Notes under the pieces: model-generated | The model's database searches: none | Seen by the model: only the letters and a program-made list of their open reading frames with translations | What the model was told of the DNA's origin: nothing | Assembly: GCA_043747295.1 (NCBI GenBank) | Contig: JAYTPK010000093.1 | Span: forward strand, 30,264-94,263 | Length of the DNA: 64,000 nucleotides | Source: JAAFIP01 sp043747295 | GTDB lineage: Bacteria; Pseudomonadota; Gammaproteobacteria; Burkholderiales; Burkholderiaceae_C | Direction of reading: 5' to 3' | Translations under genes and position numbers: made by a program | In this document: piece after piece, positions 8,839 to 17,199 of the stretch | How positions within the stretch are numbered: the stretch's first letter is position 1 | Layout: every line of letters starts with the position of its first letter

Positions 8839-9999
8839 CTATTTGCTGCGCGCAGGTATCAAATGGCGCAGGCTCCACTGCTTATGCCGGGCCATCAACC
8901 ACAGGCTGGTAAACAAGAACACTCCCCCATGCAGTCCGATCATCCAAGGCAAAAACTTTACGCGCCCTGTGCCTACCCAGCCATAGCCGATATTGAGCAA
9001 GTTGTAATAGACCACAAATGCCAGTAATGCAAACGCCAAACTATAGCCACGGCCTGCGCGCGGATTGGTGGCCGACACCACCAGCGCGAGCAGCACCAAA
9101 TTGACCGCAGCCAGCACCAACCCCAAGCGCCAGCCTAATTCGGCTTGGTAGGTGGGCTTAGGCTCACGTATTAGCACGATGCTGCGCAGCGCCTTAGGCT
9201 CGGTGGTCTCTTCTGATGAAATCTTGGCTTTGCCGACCTGGGTTCCATATTCGGCAAATTCGCTAAGTTTTAAGCCAGGTTGGCCAGTGGTTTGTTCTAA
9301 CTGTTGGCCGTTGCTTAGAATTAAAAATTGGTTCTCACCAACCATTTCAGTGCGGCCATTGCGCGCAGATGTCACCACGTCCTTGCCGCCTTCGGTAGAC
9401 GACATAAAAATATTACGGCCTGATTTAGGGGTGCTGGCATTGGGCTCGTCTAGGCCCTCTGGGGTGGCAGCTGGCAATGGTGCCTGTGCTTTGCTGGCTT
9501 GCACCTCGTCACGCTCAATAAAAAATACCCTTGTACCGCTGGCATTTTCTTGAAACTGGCCGGGTGCAACGCGATCTATGTCACCACGAGTTTGGTACAA
9601 ACCGCGCAACTGTTGCGCTTGCTGGTTGCTCCAAGGCCATACAAACAGGGCTAGCAAAATAATGGTGACTAAAATCGGCAAAGAAAACCGCAATACCGGC
9701 CAGGCAAAGCTGGCCAAGCCACGGCCACTGCTAAACCAAATAGCCATCTCAGAATCGCGGTACATGCGCCCCATTGTGCTGGTTACAGCGATAAACAGGC
9801 TCAAGGTCAAAATCGTAGACAAATGGCCCAGCACGGCATAACCCAAAAGCATCAGCACATCTTGCGGGTTCACATTGCCGCCAGCAGCTAAGCCTAATGT
9901 ACGGATCAGCAGCATACTCATCACCACAGTGATCAGTACGACCAAAGTAGCGCCAAAAGTGCGAGATAGCTCTTTGCGGAGGGAAGAATCGAATAACAT
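8839..9999 (-). CDS. lptF: LptF, inner-membrane permease of LPS export
   Basis: A 386-residue permease that pairs with LptG in lipopolysaccharide transport. It begins MLFDSSLRKELSRTFGATL, followed by transmembrane helices at about 17-35 and 50-75 and the coupling region RMYRDSEMAIWFSSG characteristic of LptF. A periplasmic domain spans roughly 130-280 and further helices lie at about 290-370. It is divergent from pepA; only 59 bases separate the two start codons, so both promoters must lie within or overlap that gap. Confidence 0.92.
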   Translation of the reverse strand: MLFDSSLRKELSRTFGATLVVLITVVMSMLLIRTLGLAAGGNVNPQDVLMLLGYAVLGHLSTILTLSLFIAVTSTMGRMYRDSEMAIWFSSGRGLASFAWPVLRFSLPILVTIILLALFVWPWSNQQAQQLRGLYQTRGDIDRVAPGQFQENASGTRVFFIERDEVQASKAQAPLPAATPEGLDEPNASTPKSGRNIFMSSTEGGKDVVTSARNGRTEMVGENQFLILSNGQQLEQTTGQPGLKLSEFAEYGTQVGKAKISSEETTEPKALRSIVLIREPKPTYQAELGWRLGLVLAAVNLVLLALVVSATNPRAGRGYSLAFALLAFVVYYNLLNIGYGWVGTGRVKFLPWMIGLHGGVFLFTSLWLMARHKQWSLRHLIPARSK

Positions 10000-10058
10000 T
10001 GCGCGCTGGTAACCGGTTTAGCCTGAAGTATGCTGTAGACCCATCGAGACCCTCTATT

Positions 10059-11624
10059 ATGAACTTTGAACTTAAGACCCTATCTTTAGCCCAAGCCGCC
10101 GCAACTCCGGCCGCTTTGTTGATTGTGCTGGTAGACAAAGCTGGTGCTGCCAAAACCAAAGCCGCCGACGGCGCTGTGGCGGCATTCATAGCCCAAGCGC
10201 GCGCTGCAGGCGACATGGACGGCGCGGCAGGCAAGCTGCTGCCAACCTACAGCCTAGTAGGAGTGAAAGCCATTAAAACCACGCTTGCAGGGGTAGGTGA
10301 CGGCAGTGCCCGTGAGGTGCACAAAGCAGTGGCTGCTGCGGTAGCAGGTTTTAAACCTGCCAGCTCAGACAAAACGCCCAAAATTATCGTCTGCTTGTCG
10401 GCACTAGCGCATTTAGACAGCGCGCCGCTGCAAGCGGCTGTTAACGCGGCGGTACAGGCCGTGGCGCAAGCCAGCTATGTGTACAGCACCAGCAAAAGTA
10501 AACCTATTCAACGGCGCGTAGCATTCGTTACGTTAGGTCTACCTGCAGGTCTTAGTGCAGGTGCCAACGCCAGCATGCAAGGGGCTTTTGACCAAGCGCA
10601 GGCCTGCGTACAGGGTGTTGAATTTGCTAAAGAATGGGCCAACCGCCCCGGCAACTACGCCACGCCCACGATGCTGGGCGATGCAGCCAAAAGCCTCGCT
10701 AAAACCCACAAAGTGTTGCAATGTGAAGTGTTGGGCCCCAAAGAAGTTGCCAAACTGGGCATGGGCTCATTTATGGCTGTATCCCAAGGCTCGTCTGAGC
10801 CGCTGCGCTTTATTGTGCTGCGCTACAACGGCGCGTTGAAAACACAGGCACCTGTGGTGCTGGTAGGCAAGGGCATAACCTTTGACACAGGCGGTATCTC
10901 CATCAAACCTGCCTCAGAGATGGACGAAATGAAGTTTGACATGGGTGGCGCTGCCAGCGTGCTGGGCGTATTTAAGGCGCTGGCTCTGGCAAAACCCAAG
11001 ATCAACGTAGTCGGCCTGATCCCCAGCTGCGAAAACATGCCTGATGGCCGCGCTATCAAACCTGGCGATGTGGTGACCAGCATGAGCGGCCAAACGATTG
11101 AGATTTTGAACACAGATGCTGAGGGGCGTTTGATTTTGTGCGACGCGCTGACCTACGCCGAACGCTTTAAACCGGCCAGCGTGATCGACATTGCCACCCT
11201 CACAGGTGCTTGCGTCATTGCGCTAGGCCATATTCGCAGCGGTTTGTTTACCAGCGACGATGCACTAGCCGCTGGCTTGCAGCAAGCCGGAGACGCGGCG
11301 CTAGACCCGTGCTGGCGCATGCCACTGGACGACGAGTACGCAGAAGGTCTGAAAAGCAACTTTGCCGACGTAGCCAACGTGGCCGGGCGCGCTGGTGGTT
11401 CAATCACTGCAGCTAAATTTTTGCAGCGCTTTGCCAAAGCCTACCCCTGGGCGCATTTAGACATAGCGGGTACAGCCTGGAAAAGCGGGGCCGCCAAAGG
11501 ATCGACAGGTCGCCCCGTGCCTTTACTGTTCAATTACCTATTAAATCAGGCCGCAGTCCAAGTATCTACTACCCAGACTGCTACGAAAAAAGTAGCGAAA
11601 TCGCCCCCAAACCGCGTGCGTTAA
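10059..11624 (+). CDS. pepA: leucyl aminopeptidase PepA (M17 family)
   Basis: The cytosolic enzyme removes N-terminal amino acids from peptides and binds two metal ions. Family motifs are intact: GKGITFDTGGISIKP with the metal-binding Lys and Asp, and the M17 signature NTDAEGRL. I chose the ATG at 10059 (521 residues): it gives the normal N-terminus MNFELKTLSLAQ, whereas extending to 9999 would overlap the lptF start and add 20 unrelated residues. The C-terminal tail is rich in Lys, Thr and Ala and lies beyond the usual domain. holC follows 13 bases downstream, a linkage common in proteobacteria. Confidence 0.93.
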   Translation: MNFELKTLSLAQAAATPAALLIVLVDKAGAAKTKAADGAVAAFIAQARAAGDMDGAAGKLLPTYSLVGVKAIKTTLAGVGDGSAREVHKAVAAAVAGFKPASSDKTPKIIVCLSALAHLDSAPLQAAVNAAVQAVAQASYVYSTSKSKPIQRRVAFVTLGLPAGLSAGANASMQGAFDQAQACVQGVEFAKEWANRPGNYATPTMLGDAAKSLAKTHKVLQCEVLGPKEVAKLGMGSFMAVSQGSSEPLRFIVLRYNGALKTQAPVVLVGKGITFDTGGISIKPASEMDEMKFDMGGAASVLGVFKALALAKPKINVVGLIPSCENMPDGRAIKPGDVVTSMSGQTIEILNTDAEGRLILCDALTYAERFKPASVIDIATLTGACVIALGHIRSGLFTSDDALAAGLQQAGDAALDPCWRMPLDDEYAEGLKSNFADVANVAGRAGGSITAAKFLQRFAKAYPWAHLDIAGTAWKSGAAKGSTGRPVPLLFNYLLNQAAVQVSTTQTATKKVAKSPPNRVR

Positions 11625-11637
11625 TTTTTACCGTCAA

Positions 11638-12066
11638 ATGACCCAACTGGCCTTTCATTTCAACGCCCCTAGCAAGGTAGCCTATACGTGCAAACTGCTG
11701 CGTAAAGCCACATCGACTGGGGCACGAGTGGCTGTGTTGGCACCTACCGCCATGTTGGGCAGGCTAGACCAAGAGCTGTGGACTTTTAGCCCCTTGGATT
11801 TTGTAGCCCATGTGTGCGCGCCGTGCAGCCCGCAGGCCATGGCCCACAGCCCCGTGCTGCTGTGCGACGATGCCGCCCAAGCGCAGGGCTACAGCGTGCT
11901 GGTGAACTTAAGCGATGCGCTGCCCGTTGACATAGCGCGTTTTGAGCGAGTCATTGAAGTCGTCACCGCAGACGCTACCGACCGCAGCGGAGCACGCGAG
12001 CGTTGGAAGCAGTATGTTGCCCAAGGTTACGACATTACACGCCATGACCTGCAGTTAGCCAGTTAA
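11638..12066 (+). CDS. holC: DNA polymerase III chi subunit HolC
   Basis: A protein of 142 residues matching HolC, which joins psi in the clamp-loader complex and contacts single-strand binding protein on the lagging strand. Recognisable parts are the start TQLAFHFNAPSKVAYTCKLLRKA, of which FHFNAP and CKLLRKA are family-typical, ELWTFSPLDFVAH, and PVLLCDDAAQAQGYSVLVNL. Its place 13 bases after pepA supports the call, since pepA-holC is a conserved pair. Confidence 0.88.
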   Translation: MTQLAFHFNAPSKVAYTCKLLRKATSTGARVAVLAPTAMLGRLDQELWTFSPLDFVAHVCAPCSPQAMAHSPVLLCDDAAQAQGYSVLVNLSDALPVDIARFERVIEVVTADATDRSGARERWKQYVAQGYDITRHDLQLAS

Positions 12067-12084
12067 AGTCAAATACACGGTCAA

Positions 12085-12540
12085 ATGTTTTTGCCCCACT
12101 ACAGTGCACCATTTATGCTCACGACACCTCCCAAATTTGTGCCTACTTTGACCGAGGTGGTGGCACCTACCGTACACACAGAAGTGCACTCAGATGTGCA
12201 CACAGACTTCCAAAAAACCGATCCAAATCAGCCCTGGTTGGCACCTGTTAATGCGCTCACCCCCATGGCCCACGATCAGCCTACGCGCTTGGATGATGCT
12301 GCTATGTCGCGGATTGAGCAGCGCGTGCTACAAAATGTGACTGATCGGGTGATGCACCTTTTGGACGCTACGCTGGAAAAACAGGTGCGAGAAGCAGTGG
12401 CCAGCGTTGCGCTAGCCCATGCCCATGCGATAGCGCAAGATATTTTGCCTACTATTGAAACTGTAGTTACCAACACACTGGAGACTGCGCTGCGCGAAGC
12501 ATTAGCCAAAGAACTGGGCAATGAATCTGGCTACAGATAG
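12085..12540 (+). CDS. small uncharacterised protein downstream of holC
   Basis: The 151-residue protein is not recognised with confidence. An N-terminal stretch with PKFVPTLTEVV resembles the short motif at the start of a Burkholderiales family of unknown function (possibly DUF2486). A Thr/His/Val-rich linker follows, and residues 70-150 look entirely helical (MSRIEQRVLQNVTDRVMHLL and ALREALAKELG), as in a coiled coil. It starts 18 bases after holC and probably shares its transcript. An internal ATG at 12115 could be the true start. No signal peptide or membrane segment is seen. Confidence 0.6.
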   Translation: MFLPHYSAPFMLTTPPKFVPTLTEVVAPTVHTEVHSDVHTDFQKTDPNQPWLAPVNALTPMAHDQPTRLDDAAMSRIEQRVLQNVTDRVMHLLDATLEKQVREAVASVALAHAHAIAQDILPTIETVVTNTLETALREALAKELGNESGYR

Positions 12541-12698
12541 GGGTGGGCTGCAAGGTTGATCGTGAAAACCCCTAGAAATCTTGCGTCATCCATTACAAGT
12601 TGGCGCGCGTTTTGCAGTATCGTACAGGGCGTTGGGTAAATTTAATACTCTCAACTAATCTGGCGACTTTGTTTATCTTATCCTTTAGGGGTGTTTAC

Positions 12699-13826
12699 AT
12701 GAAATTGAAACTGACAGTTCTAGCCGCATTGGCTACCGTGGCAGGCGTAGCTTCTGCGCAAGACATGGCCGTTGTAAAAATCGGTCACGTTGCACCTATC
12801 TCTGGCTCACAAGCAGCCTACGGTAAGGACAACGAAAACGGTGCCCGCATGGCCATCGAAGACCTCAACACGCAAAACATCGTGATTGGTGGCAAAAAGA
12901 TTAAATTTGAATTGGTGGCTGAAGACGACGCTGCTGATCCAAAGCAAGGCGCTGCTGCAGCCCAAAAGCTGTGCGATGCCAAGGTCAATGGCGTAGCTGG
13001 TCACCTGAACTCTGGTACCACCATTCCAGCGTCCAAGATCTACAACGAGTGCGGTATTCCTCACATCACCCCATCAGCTACCAACCCTAACTTGACCAAG
13101 CCTGGTTACAAAACCACCTTCCGTCTGCTAGCTAACGACAACGCTCTAGGCGCTGGATTGGCTTTCTACGCAGCTGATGGCTTGAAACTCAAGACCGTGG
13201 CCGTGATCGACGACCGTACTGCCTACGGCCAAGGCGTAGCTGAAGTGTTCAAGGCTACCGCAAAAGCCAAGGGCATGACCGTTGTGGACGAGCAGTTCAC
13301 CAACGACAAAGCCGTTGACTTCATGGCCATCTTGACCGCAGTCAAGGCCAAGAACCCAGACGCAATCTTCTACGGCGGCATGGACCCACAAGCTGGCCCA
13401 ATGTTGCGCCAGATGGAACAACTTGGTTTGACCAAGCAAAAGTTCTTCGGCGGTGATGGCATCTGTACCAACGACCTGATCAAGCAATCTGCTGGCGCTA
13501 AAACGCTAGAGAACGTGATCTGCGCTGAAGGCGGCTCATCTTTAGCCAAAATGCCTAGCGGCGACGCATGGATGAAGCGCTACGAAGCCAAGTACCCCAA
13601 GCAGTTCCAAGTCTACAGCCCATACGTGTATGACGCTGTGTTCGTCCTAGTTGACGCTATGAAGCGTGCTAACAGCACCGATCCAAAAGTCTACACTGCT
13701 GAAATTGGCAAAACCAACTTCAAAGGCGTGACCACCAACGTTCAGTTTGAGTCAAACGGCGAACTGAAGAACCCACAAATGACCCTGTACAAATACCAGG
13801 GCGACAAGAAGATTGCTTTGAACTAA
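12699..13826 (+). CDS. livK: branched-chain amino acid ABC transporter binding protein (LivK/LivJ-like)
   Basis: A periplasmic type I binding protein of 375 residues. The ATG at 12699 is preceded by AGGGGTG and opens a signal peptide ending in VASAQD at about residue 22; an upstream in-frame extension to 12600 has no ribosome site and would bury the signal. Mature motifs are IGHVAPISGSQAAYGKDNENG, of which the central GHVAPISGSQAAYGKD is family-typical, and QGAAAAQKLCD and FGGDGICTN in the ligand cleft. Codon use is richer in favoured codons than its neighbours, suggesting high expression. It stands alone without permease genes and ends at a strong terminator. Confidence 0.9.
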   Translation: MKLKLTVLAALATVAGVASAQDMAVVKIGHVAPISGSQAAYGKDNENGARMAIEDLNTQNIVIGGKKIKFELVAEDDAADPKQGAAAAQKLCDAKVNGVAGHLNSGTTIPASKIYNECGIPHITPSATNPNLTKPGYKTTFRLLANDNALGAGLAFYAADGLKLKTVAVIDDRTAYGQGVAEVFKATAKAKGMTVVDEQFTNDKAVDFMAILTAVKAKNPDAIFYGGMDPQAGPMLRQMEQLGLTKQKFFGGDGICTNDLIKQSAGAKTLENVICAEGGSSLAKMPSGDAWMKRYEAKYPKQFQVYSPYVYDAVFVLVDAMKRANSTDPKVYTAEIGKTNFKGVTTNVQFESNGELKNPQMTLYKYQGDKKIALN

Positions 13827-13846
13827 TCAGTTCTCAGCTTCTCTTG

Positions 13847-13873
13847 AAAAGCCACCTTCGGGTGGCTTTTTTA
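13847..13873 (+). terminator. Rho-independent terminator after livK-like gene
   Basis: A stem AAAAGCCACC / GGTGGCTTTT with loop TTCG is followed by a T tract. It lies about 20 bases after the stop codon. Confidence 0.9.
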
Positions 13874-13960
13874 TTGCGTGGTGTCCTCGATCATTGCCGC
13901 TAACTTCGCGTCCCCGTACAAAGAACCTGTATAAACACTAAAACAGCACAATTTACCAAC

Positions 13961-14017
13961 CAAATACGCCAATAGTCCAAGCATTCATTGCTCAGACAGC
14001 TATGTTTTTAATAGCGT
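13961..14017 (-). repeat. dispersed hairpin repeat, copy R3
   Basis: Read on the minus strand it has GCTAT and ATAGC arms, GAATGCTTGGACTAT as core and the tail GGCGTATTTGG. It lies between two convergent genes. Confidence 0.85.
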
Positions 14018-14038
14018 ACAGTGTGCCGCGTTGGCAAA

Positions 14039-14545
14039 TTACTTAGCCGTAAAAGGCGCACCAGTCAGCTTGGTGCCCGCTTTGATGCCTTTTTTGACAA
14101 ACCAGCCCTTGTTCATCTCCAGCACATAACGCACTGGCTTGGCAGAGCAGTGTGGCTCTAGTGTTTGAGGCTTCATGTCTTCCAGGTTGACGATGGTGCC
14201 GTCTTCGTCCACAAATGCTGCTGTCAGTGGAAGTAGGGTGTTTTTCATCCAAAAACACTGCTTGGACGGAGCTTCAAATACAAACAGCATGCCTTCATGC
14301 GCAGGCATGTCTTTGCGCCACATCAGGCCGATTTGGCGCTGCTCGGGGGTTAGTGCTACCTGCGCGTCGATTCGGTGCATACCAGCTTGCAAATCTGTGC
14401 GCTGCAGTGCCATTTGTGGGGCGTCTTGGGCTGTAGCTAGGGTGGACAGCACTACCAGTGCTAGGCAGCCCGCGCGCTGAGTTAACGCCACTATGCTGGA
14501 GCGGCGGGACGGTGCAGTATGAGACGCAAAAGAAAGAGTTTTCAT
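14039..14545 (-). CDS. exported DUF192 family protein
   Basis: A protein of 168 residues. The N-terminus has SRRSSIVAL and a hydrophobic stretch ending ATAQDAP at about residue 40, which could be a Tat-type or ordinary signal peptide. The DUF192 domain covers about 50-165, with PEQRQIGLMWRKDMPAHEGM, FWMKNTLLPLTAAFVDEDG and VRYVLEMNKGWFVKKGI as its conserved blocks. The function of the family is unknown. The gene is convergent with livK and followed by a repeat. Confidence 0.85.
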   Translation of the reverse strand: MKTLSFASHTAPSRRSSIVALTQRAGCLALVVLSTLATAQDAPQMALQRTDLQAGMHRIDAQVALTPEQRQIGLMWRKDMPAHEGMLFVFEAPSKQCFWMKNTLLPLTAAFVDEDGTIVNLEDMKPQTLEPHCSAKPVRYVLEMNKGWFVKKGIKAGTKLTGAPFTAK

Positions 14546-14612
14546 AAGGCCACAGTCTACTGGTTTAGTGCGCTGGCGGGTGTGATGCTGCGCAAGACTT
14601 TGAAAGCGCCAT

Positions 14613-14653
14613 AAAAAATGCCCGCCAAAGCGAACTTTGGGCGGGCATTTTTC
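14613..14653. terminator. bidirectional terminator
   Basis: The hairpin AAATGCCCGCCAAAG / CTTTGGGCGGGCATTT has A/T tracts on both flanks. It serves at least the Ala-rich minus-strand gene whose stop codon is at 14674. Confidence 0.85.
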
Positions 14654-14673
14654 GCTTTTGCAAGCGCGGCTAA

Positions 14674-14988
14674 TTACTTAGCAGCGGCTGGCTTAGCAGA
14701 AGCCTTCTTGGCTTTACGAGCGGCTTTTTTAGCGGCTTTCTTTTCTGCTTTAGCAGCAGCTGGCTTGGCTTGAGCAGCGGCAGCTGGCTTAGCGGCTTCA
14801 GCAGCCATTGGCTTTGCAGCAGCAGCTGGAGCAGCAGCGGCTGGAGCAGCAGCTGGAGCAGCAGCAGCTGGAGCAGCAGCAGCGGCAGGAGCAGCAGCTG
14901 GCTTAGCAGCAGCGGCAGGAGCAGCAGCTTGTGCAAATGCACCAGCAGCGAATAGACCAGCAACCAAAGCGGCGAGTAATTTGTTCAT
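14674..14988 (-). CDS. exported Ala/Pro/Lys-rich low-complexity protein
   Basis: The protein has 104 residues. The ATG at 14988 is preceded by AAGGAA at a proper distance and opens a clear signal peptide (MNKLLAALVAGLFAAGAFA, cleaved before QAAA). The mature chain is built of Ala-Pro-Lys runs of the type PAAAAPAA followed by a strongly basic tail (EKKAAKKAARKAKKASAK). No fold is recognised; the tail resembles histone H1-like Ala/Lys-rich tails, but here on an exported protein. An upstream in-frame extension to 15102 is rejected because it would mask the signal. A strong terminator lies just downstream. Confidence 0.75.
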   Translation of the reverse strand: MNKLLAALVAGLFAAGAFAQAAAPAAAAKPAAAPAAAAAPAAAAPAAAPAAAAPAAAAKPMAAEAAKPAAAAQAKPAAAKAEKKAAKKAARKAKKASAKPAAAK

Positions 14989-15219
14989 TTTGAATTTCCT
15001 TGAAGATAACGTTATTTCGAAAAACCATCCAAAAACGGGCGGTACTGCATCAACGAGGCGCGTTTTCAATTGGTTGACAGGCAGGATGTAAATATTTTTC
15101 ACGATAGAATTAAGGGTTGCACTCTAAAGTGTGGTGGTCAGGCTTTGAATGCAGAGCAGCTTATCACTGCGCCTTGGGTAACACCCAAGTCCTTTTACCC
15201 ATCCCGGAGCCTAAATATC

Positions 15220-16473
15220 ATGTACCAGCACATTAAAGTGCCTGCCGCTGGCAGCAAAATCGTCGTCAACAAAGACATGTCGCTGACAGTGCCTGACGAG
15301 CCGATCATTCCGTTTATCGAAGGTGATGGCACCGGCATGGACATCACCCCTGTGATGCTGAAAGTGGTAGATGCCGCAGTGGCCAAAGCCTACGGCGGCA
15401 AGAAAAAAATCCATTGGATGGAGGTCTACGCTGGCGAAAAATCGACCAAAGTGTATGGCCCTGATGTATGGTTGCCTGCTGAAACCCTGTCTGCCCTGCG
15501 CGACTACGTGGTGTCCATCAAAGGCCCGTTGACTACCCCTGTAGGCGGCGGTATCCGTAGCTTAAACGTAGCGCTGCGCCAAGAGCTAGATTTGTATGTC
15601 TGCCTGCGCCCCGTGCAGTACTTCAAGGGCGTGCCATCGCCTGTGAAAGAGCCAGAAAAAACCCACATGGTGATCTTCCGTGAAAACAGCGAAGACATTT
15701 ACGCAGGTATTGAATACGAAGCCCAAAGCGACAAAGCTAAAAAGCTCATCAAGTTCTTGCAAGATGAGCTGGGCGTGACCAAAATCCGCTTCCCAAATAC
15801 CTCAGGTATTGGTATTAAGCCAGTGTCCATCGAAGGTACCGAGCGTTTGGTGCGCAAGGCTATCCAGTACGCTATCGACAACGACAAGCCGTCTGTGACC
15901 ATAGTGCACAAAGGCAACATCATGAAATACACCGAAGGGGGCTTTCGTGACTGGGCTTACGCATTGGCACAAAAAGAATTCGGCGCGCAACTGATTGATG
16001 GCGGTCCGTGGTGCAAGTTTAAAAACCCGAAAACTGGCAAAGAAATCATCGTCAAAGACAGTATTGCCGATGCATTCTTGCAGCAAATTTTGTTGCGCCC
16101 CGCTGAATACAGCGTGATTGCGACACTGAACCTCAACGGCGACTACATTTCTGATGCTCTGGCCGCGCAAGTCGGTGGTATTGGTATTGCGCCTGGTGCT
16201 AACTTGTCTGACTCGATAGCCTGTTTTGAAGCTACCCACGGCACTGCGCCTAAATACGCTGGTAAAGACTATGTCAACCCAGGTTCTGAAATCCTCTCAG
16301 CCGAGATGATGCTGCGCCACATGGGTTGGCTAGAGGCTGCTGATTTGATCATCAGCTCGATGGAAAAATCGATTGCATCGAAGAAGGTTACCTACGACTT
16401 TGCCCGCTTGATGGAGGGCGCGACCCAAGTGTCGTGCTCGGGCTTTGGGCAGGTCATGATCGACAATATGTAA
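15220..16473 (+). CDS. icd: NADP-dependent isocitrate dehydrogenase
   Basis: A cytosolic TCA-cycle enzyme of 417 residues that oxidises isocitrate to 2-oxoglutarate. IPFIEGDGTGMDITP, GGGIRSLNVALRQ (with Ser114, equivalent to the serine phosphorylated by AceK in Escherichia coli), FRENSEDIYAGIE and the C-terminal NADP-binding region ATHGTAPKYAGKD are all present. The start at 15220 has GGAG upstream and matches the normal family N-terminus; the frame is open back to 15070 but those 50 codons look like leader sequence. Two terminators follow. Confidence 0.95.
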   Translation: MYQHIKVPAAGSKIVVNKDMSLTVPDEPIIPFIEGDGTGMDITPVMLKVVDAAVAKAYGGKKKIHWMEVYAGEKSTKVYGPDVWLPAETLSALRDYVVSIKGPLTTPVGGGIRSLNVALRQELDLYVCLRPVQYFKGVPSPVKEPEKTHMVIFRENSEDIYAGIEYEAQSDKAKKLIKFLQDELGVTKIRFPNTSGIGIKPVSIEGTERLVRKAIQYAIDNDKPSVTIVHKGNIMKYTEGGFRDWAYALAQKEFGAQLIDGGPWCKFKNPKTGKEIIVKDSIADAFLQQILLRPAEYSVIATLNLNGDYISDALAAQVGGIGIAPGANLSDSIACFEATHGTAPKYAGKDYVNPGSEILSAEMMLRHMGWLEAADLIISSMEKSIASKKVTYDFARLMEGATQVSCSGFGQVMIDNM

Positions 16474-16477
16474 GATC

Positions 16478-16511
16478 AAACCCCCGTTTTAGCTTAGACA
16501 AAACGGGGTTT
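16478..16511 (+). terminator. terminator hairpin after icd (first)
   Basis: AAACCCCCGTTTT and AAAACGGGGTTT form a stem just after the icd stop codon. Confidence 0.7.
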
Positions 16512-16523
16512 GTACACGTGAAA

Positions 16524-16547
16524 GCGGGGCCAAGGCCCCGTTTTTTT
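16524..16547 (+). terminator. Rho-independent terminator after icd (second)
   Basis: GCGGGGCC / GGCCCCG forms a short GC-rich stem followed by seven T residues, the stronger of the two tandem terminators. Confidence 0.85.
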
Positions 16548-16594
16548 ATGTGCAAATAATCGTTTTATTTGTTAAATGCATATTGATGATCAAA

Positions 16595-16894
16595 CTAATG
16601 GGTCATTTGCGATGCATCAAACTGGGGTGTGCGCACACGCGACTCTCGCTTGCGCGCGGTGTCTGCATCTGCAGGGGGCAGCACTAAGGTAACTTCAGAA
16701 CAGATATTTTGGGCGTTCAGGCCCTTGGGGCCTTCCACCAGATCAAAGGTCACCCGCGAGCCCTGTTGCAAGGTCTTATAGCCGTCTGTAGCGATAGAGG
16801 AAAAATGGATAAAAATGTCACTATTGCCGCTGTCTGGCGTGATGAAACCAAAACCTTTTGCGTCGTTAAACCATTTGACAATACCTGCTGCCAT
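16595..16894 (-). CDS. cold-shock domain protein with C-terminal tail
   Basis: The 99-residue protein has one cold-shock domain in residues 1-68, with RNA-binding motifs KGFGFITP and IFIHFSSI and the start MAAGIVKWFNDAKGFGF. CspA-like proteins bind single-stranded RNA and act as RNA chaperones. A tail of about 30 residues (PPADADTARKRESRVRTPQF) goes beyond the usual 67-70 residues. The start at 16894 has GGAG 9 bases upstream; an ATG at 16906 would overlap that site. The upstream region up to clpS includes a palindrome and an inverted repeat that may belong to its leader. Confidence 0.88.
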   Translation of the reverse strand: MAAGIVKWFNDAKGFGFITPDSGNSDIFIHFSSIATDGYKTLQQGSRVTFDLVEGPKGLNAQNICSEVTLVLPPADADTARKRESRVRTPQFDASQMTH

Positions 16895-16970
16895 GCTGAT
16901 CTCCATTGGGAATCTATTTGATTTTTAGTTTGGGTTAAATTGACAGCAAAGTCAACAATGCGACTCACCA

Positions 16971-16986
16971 AAAACAGGCCTGTTTT
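16971..16986. promoter_or_regulatory. perfect 16-bp palindrome upstream of the cold-shock gene
   Basis: AAAACAGG / CCTGTTTT is a perfect palindrome without a loop, about 80 bases upstream of the cold-shock start and 215 bases upstream of clpS. It may be an operator; no known regulator motif is claimed. Confidence 0.3.
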
Positions 16987-17035
16987 GTCCAAGCATTTGA
17001 CTAAGACAAATTAGTTCACGGCCTAGACGAAAACT

Positions 17036-17056
17036 GCTAAAAGATCAACTTTTAGC
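17036..17056. promoter_or_regulatory. 8-bp inverted repeat between the cold-shock gene and clpS
   Basis: GCTAAAAG and CTTTTAGC flank a 5-base loop (ATCAA). It lacks a T tract, so it is not a standard terminator; an operator or leader hairpin is possible. Confidence 0.3.
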
Positions 17057-17199
17057 TTGAATTAGAGTCAATTAGCGCTATGTAGAGAATAGGTAGACTA
17101 TGCCCCGCAAAAGCGCAGCCTAAGCGACAAGCGCCTAAAATACTGAGCAGAGATAAGCAGCAGGCTAATAACTGCGATAAAAATCATTGGATAGATAAA

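Noticed and set aside
14670..14963. Leu-rich minus-strand frame and a CRISPR- or tandem-repeat-like look of the GCAGCAGC region
   Set aside because: The pattern is the codon-level low complexity of the Ala-rich exported protein read in another frame; there are no fixed repeats with spacers.
15070..15219. N-terminal extension of isocitrate dehydrogenase
   Set aside because: The ATG at 15220 has GGAG and gives the normal family start; the extension looks like promoter and leader DNA.
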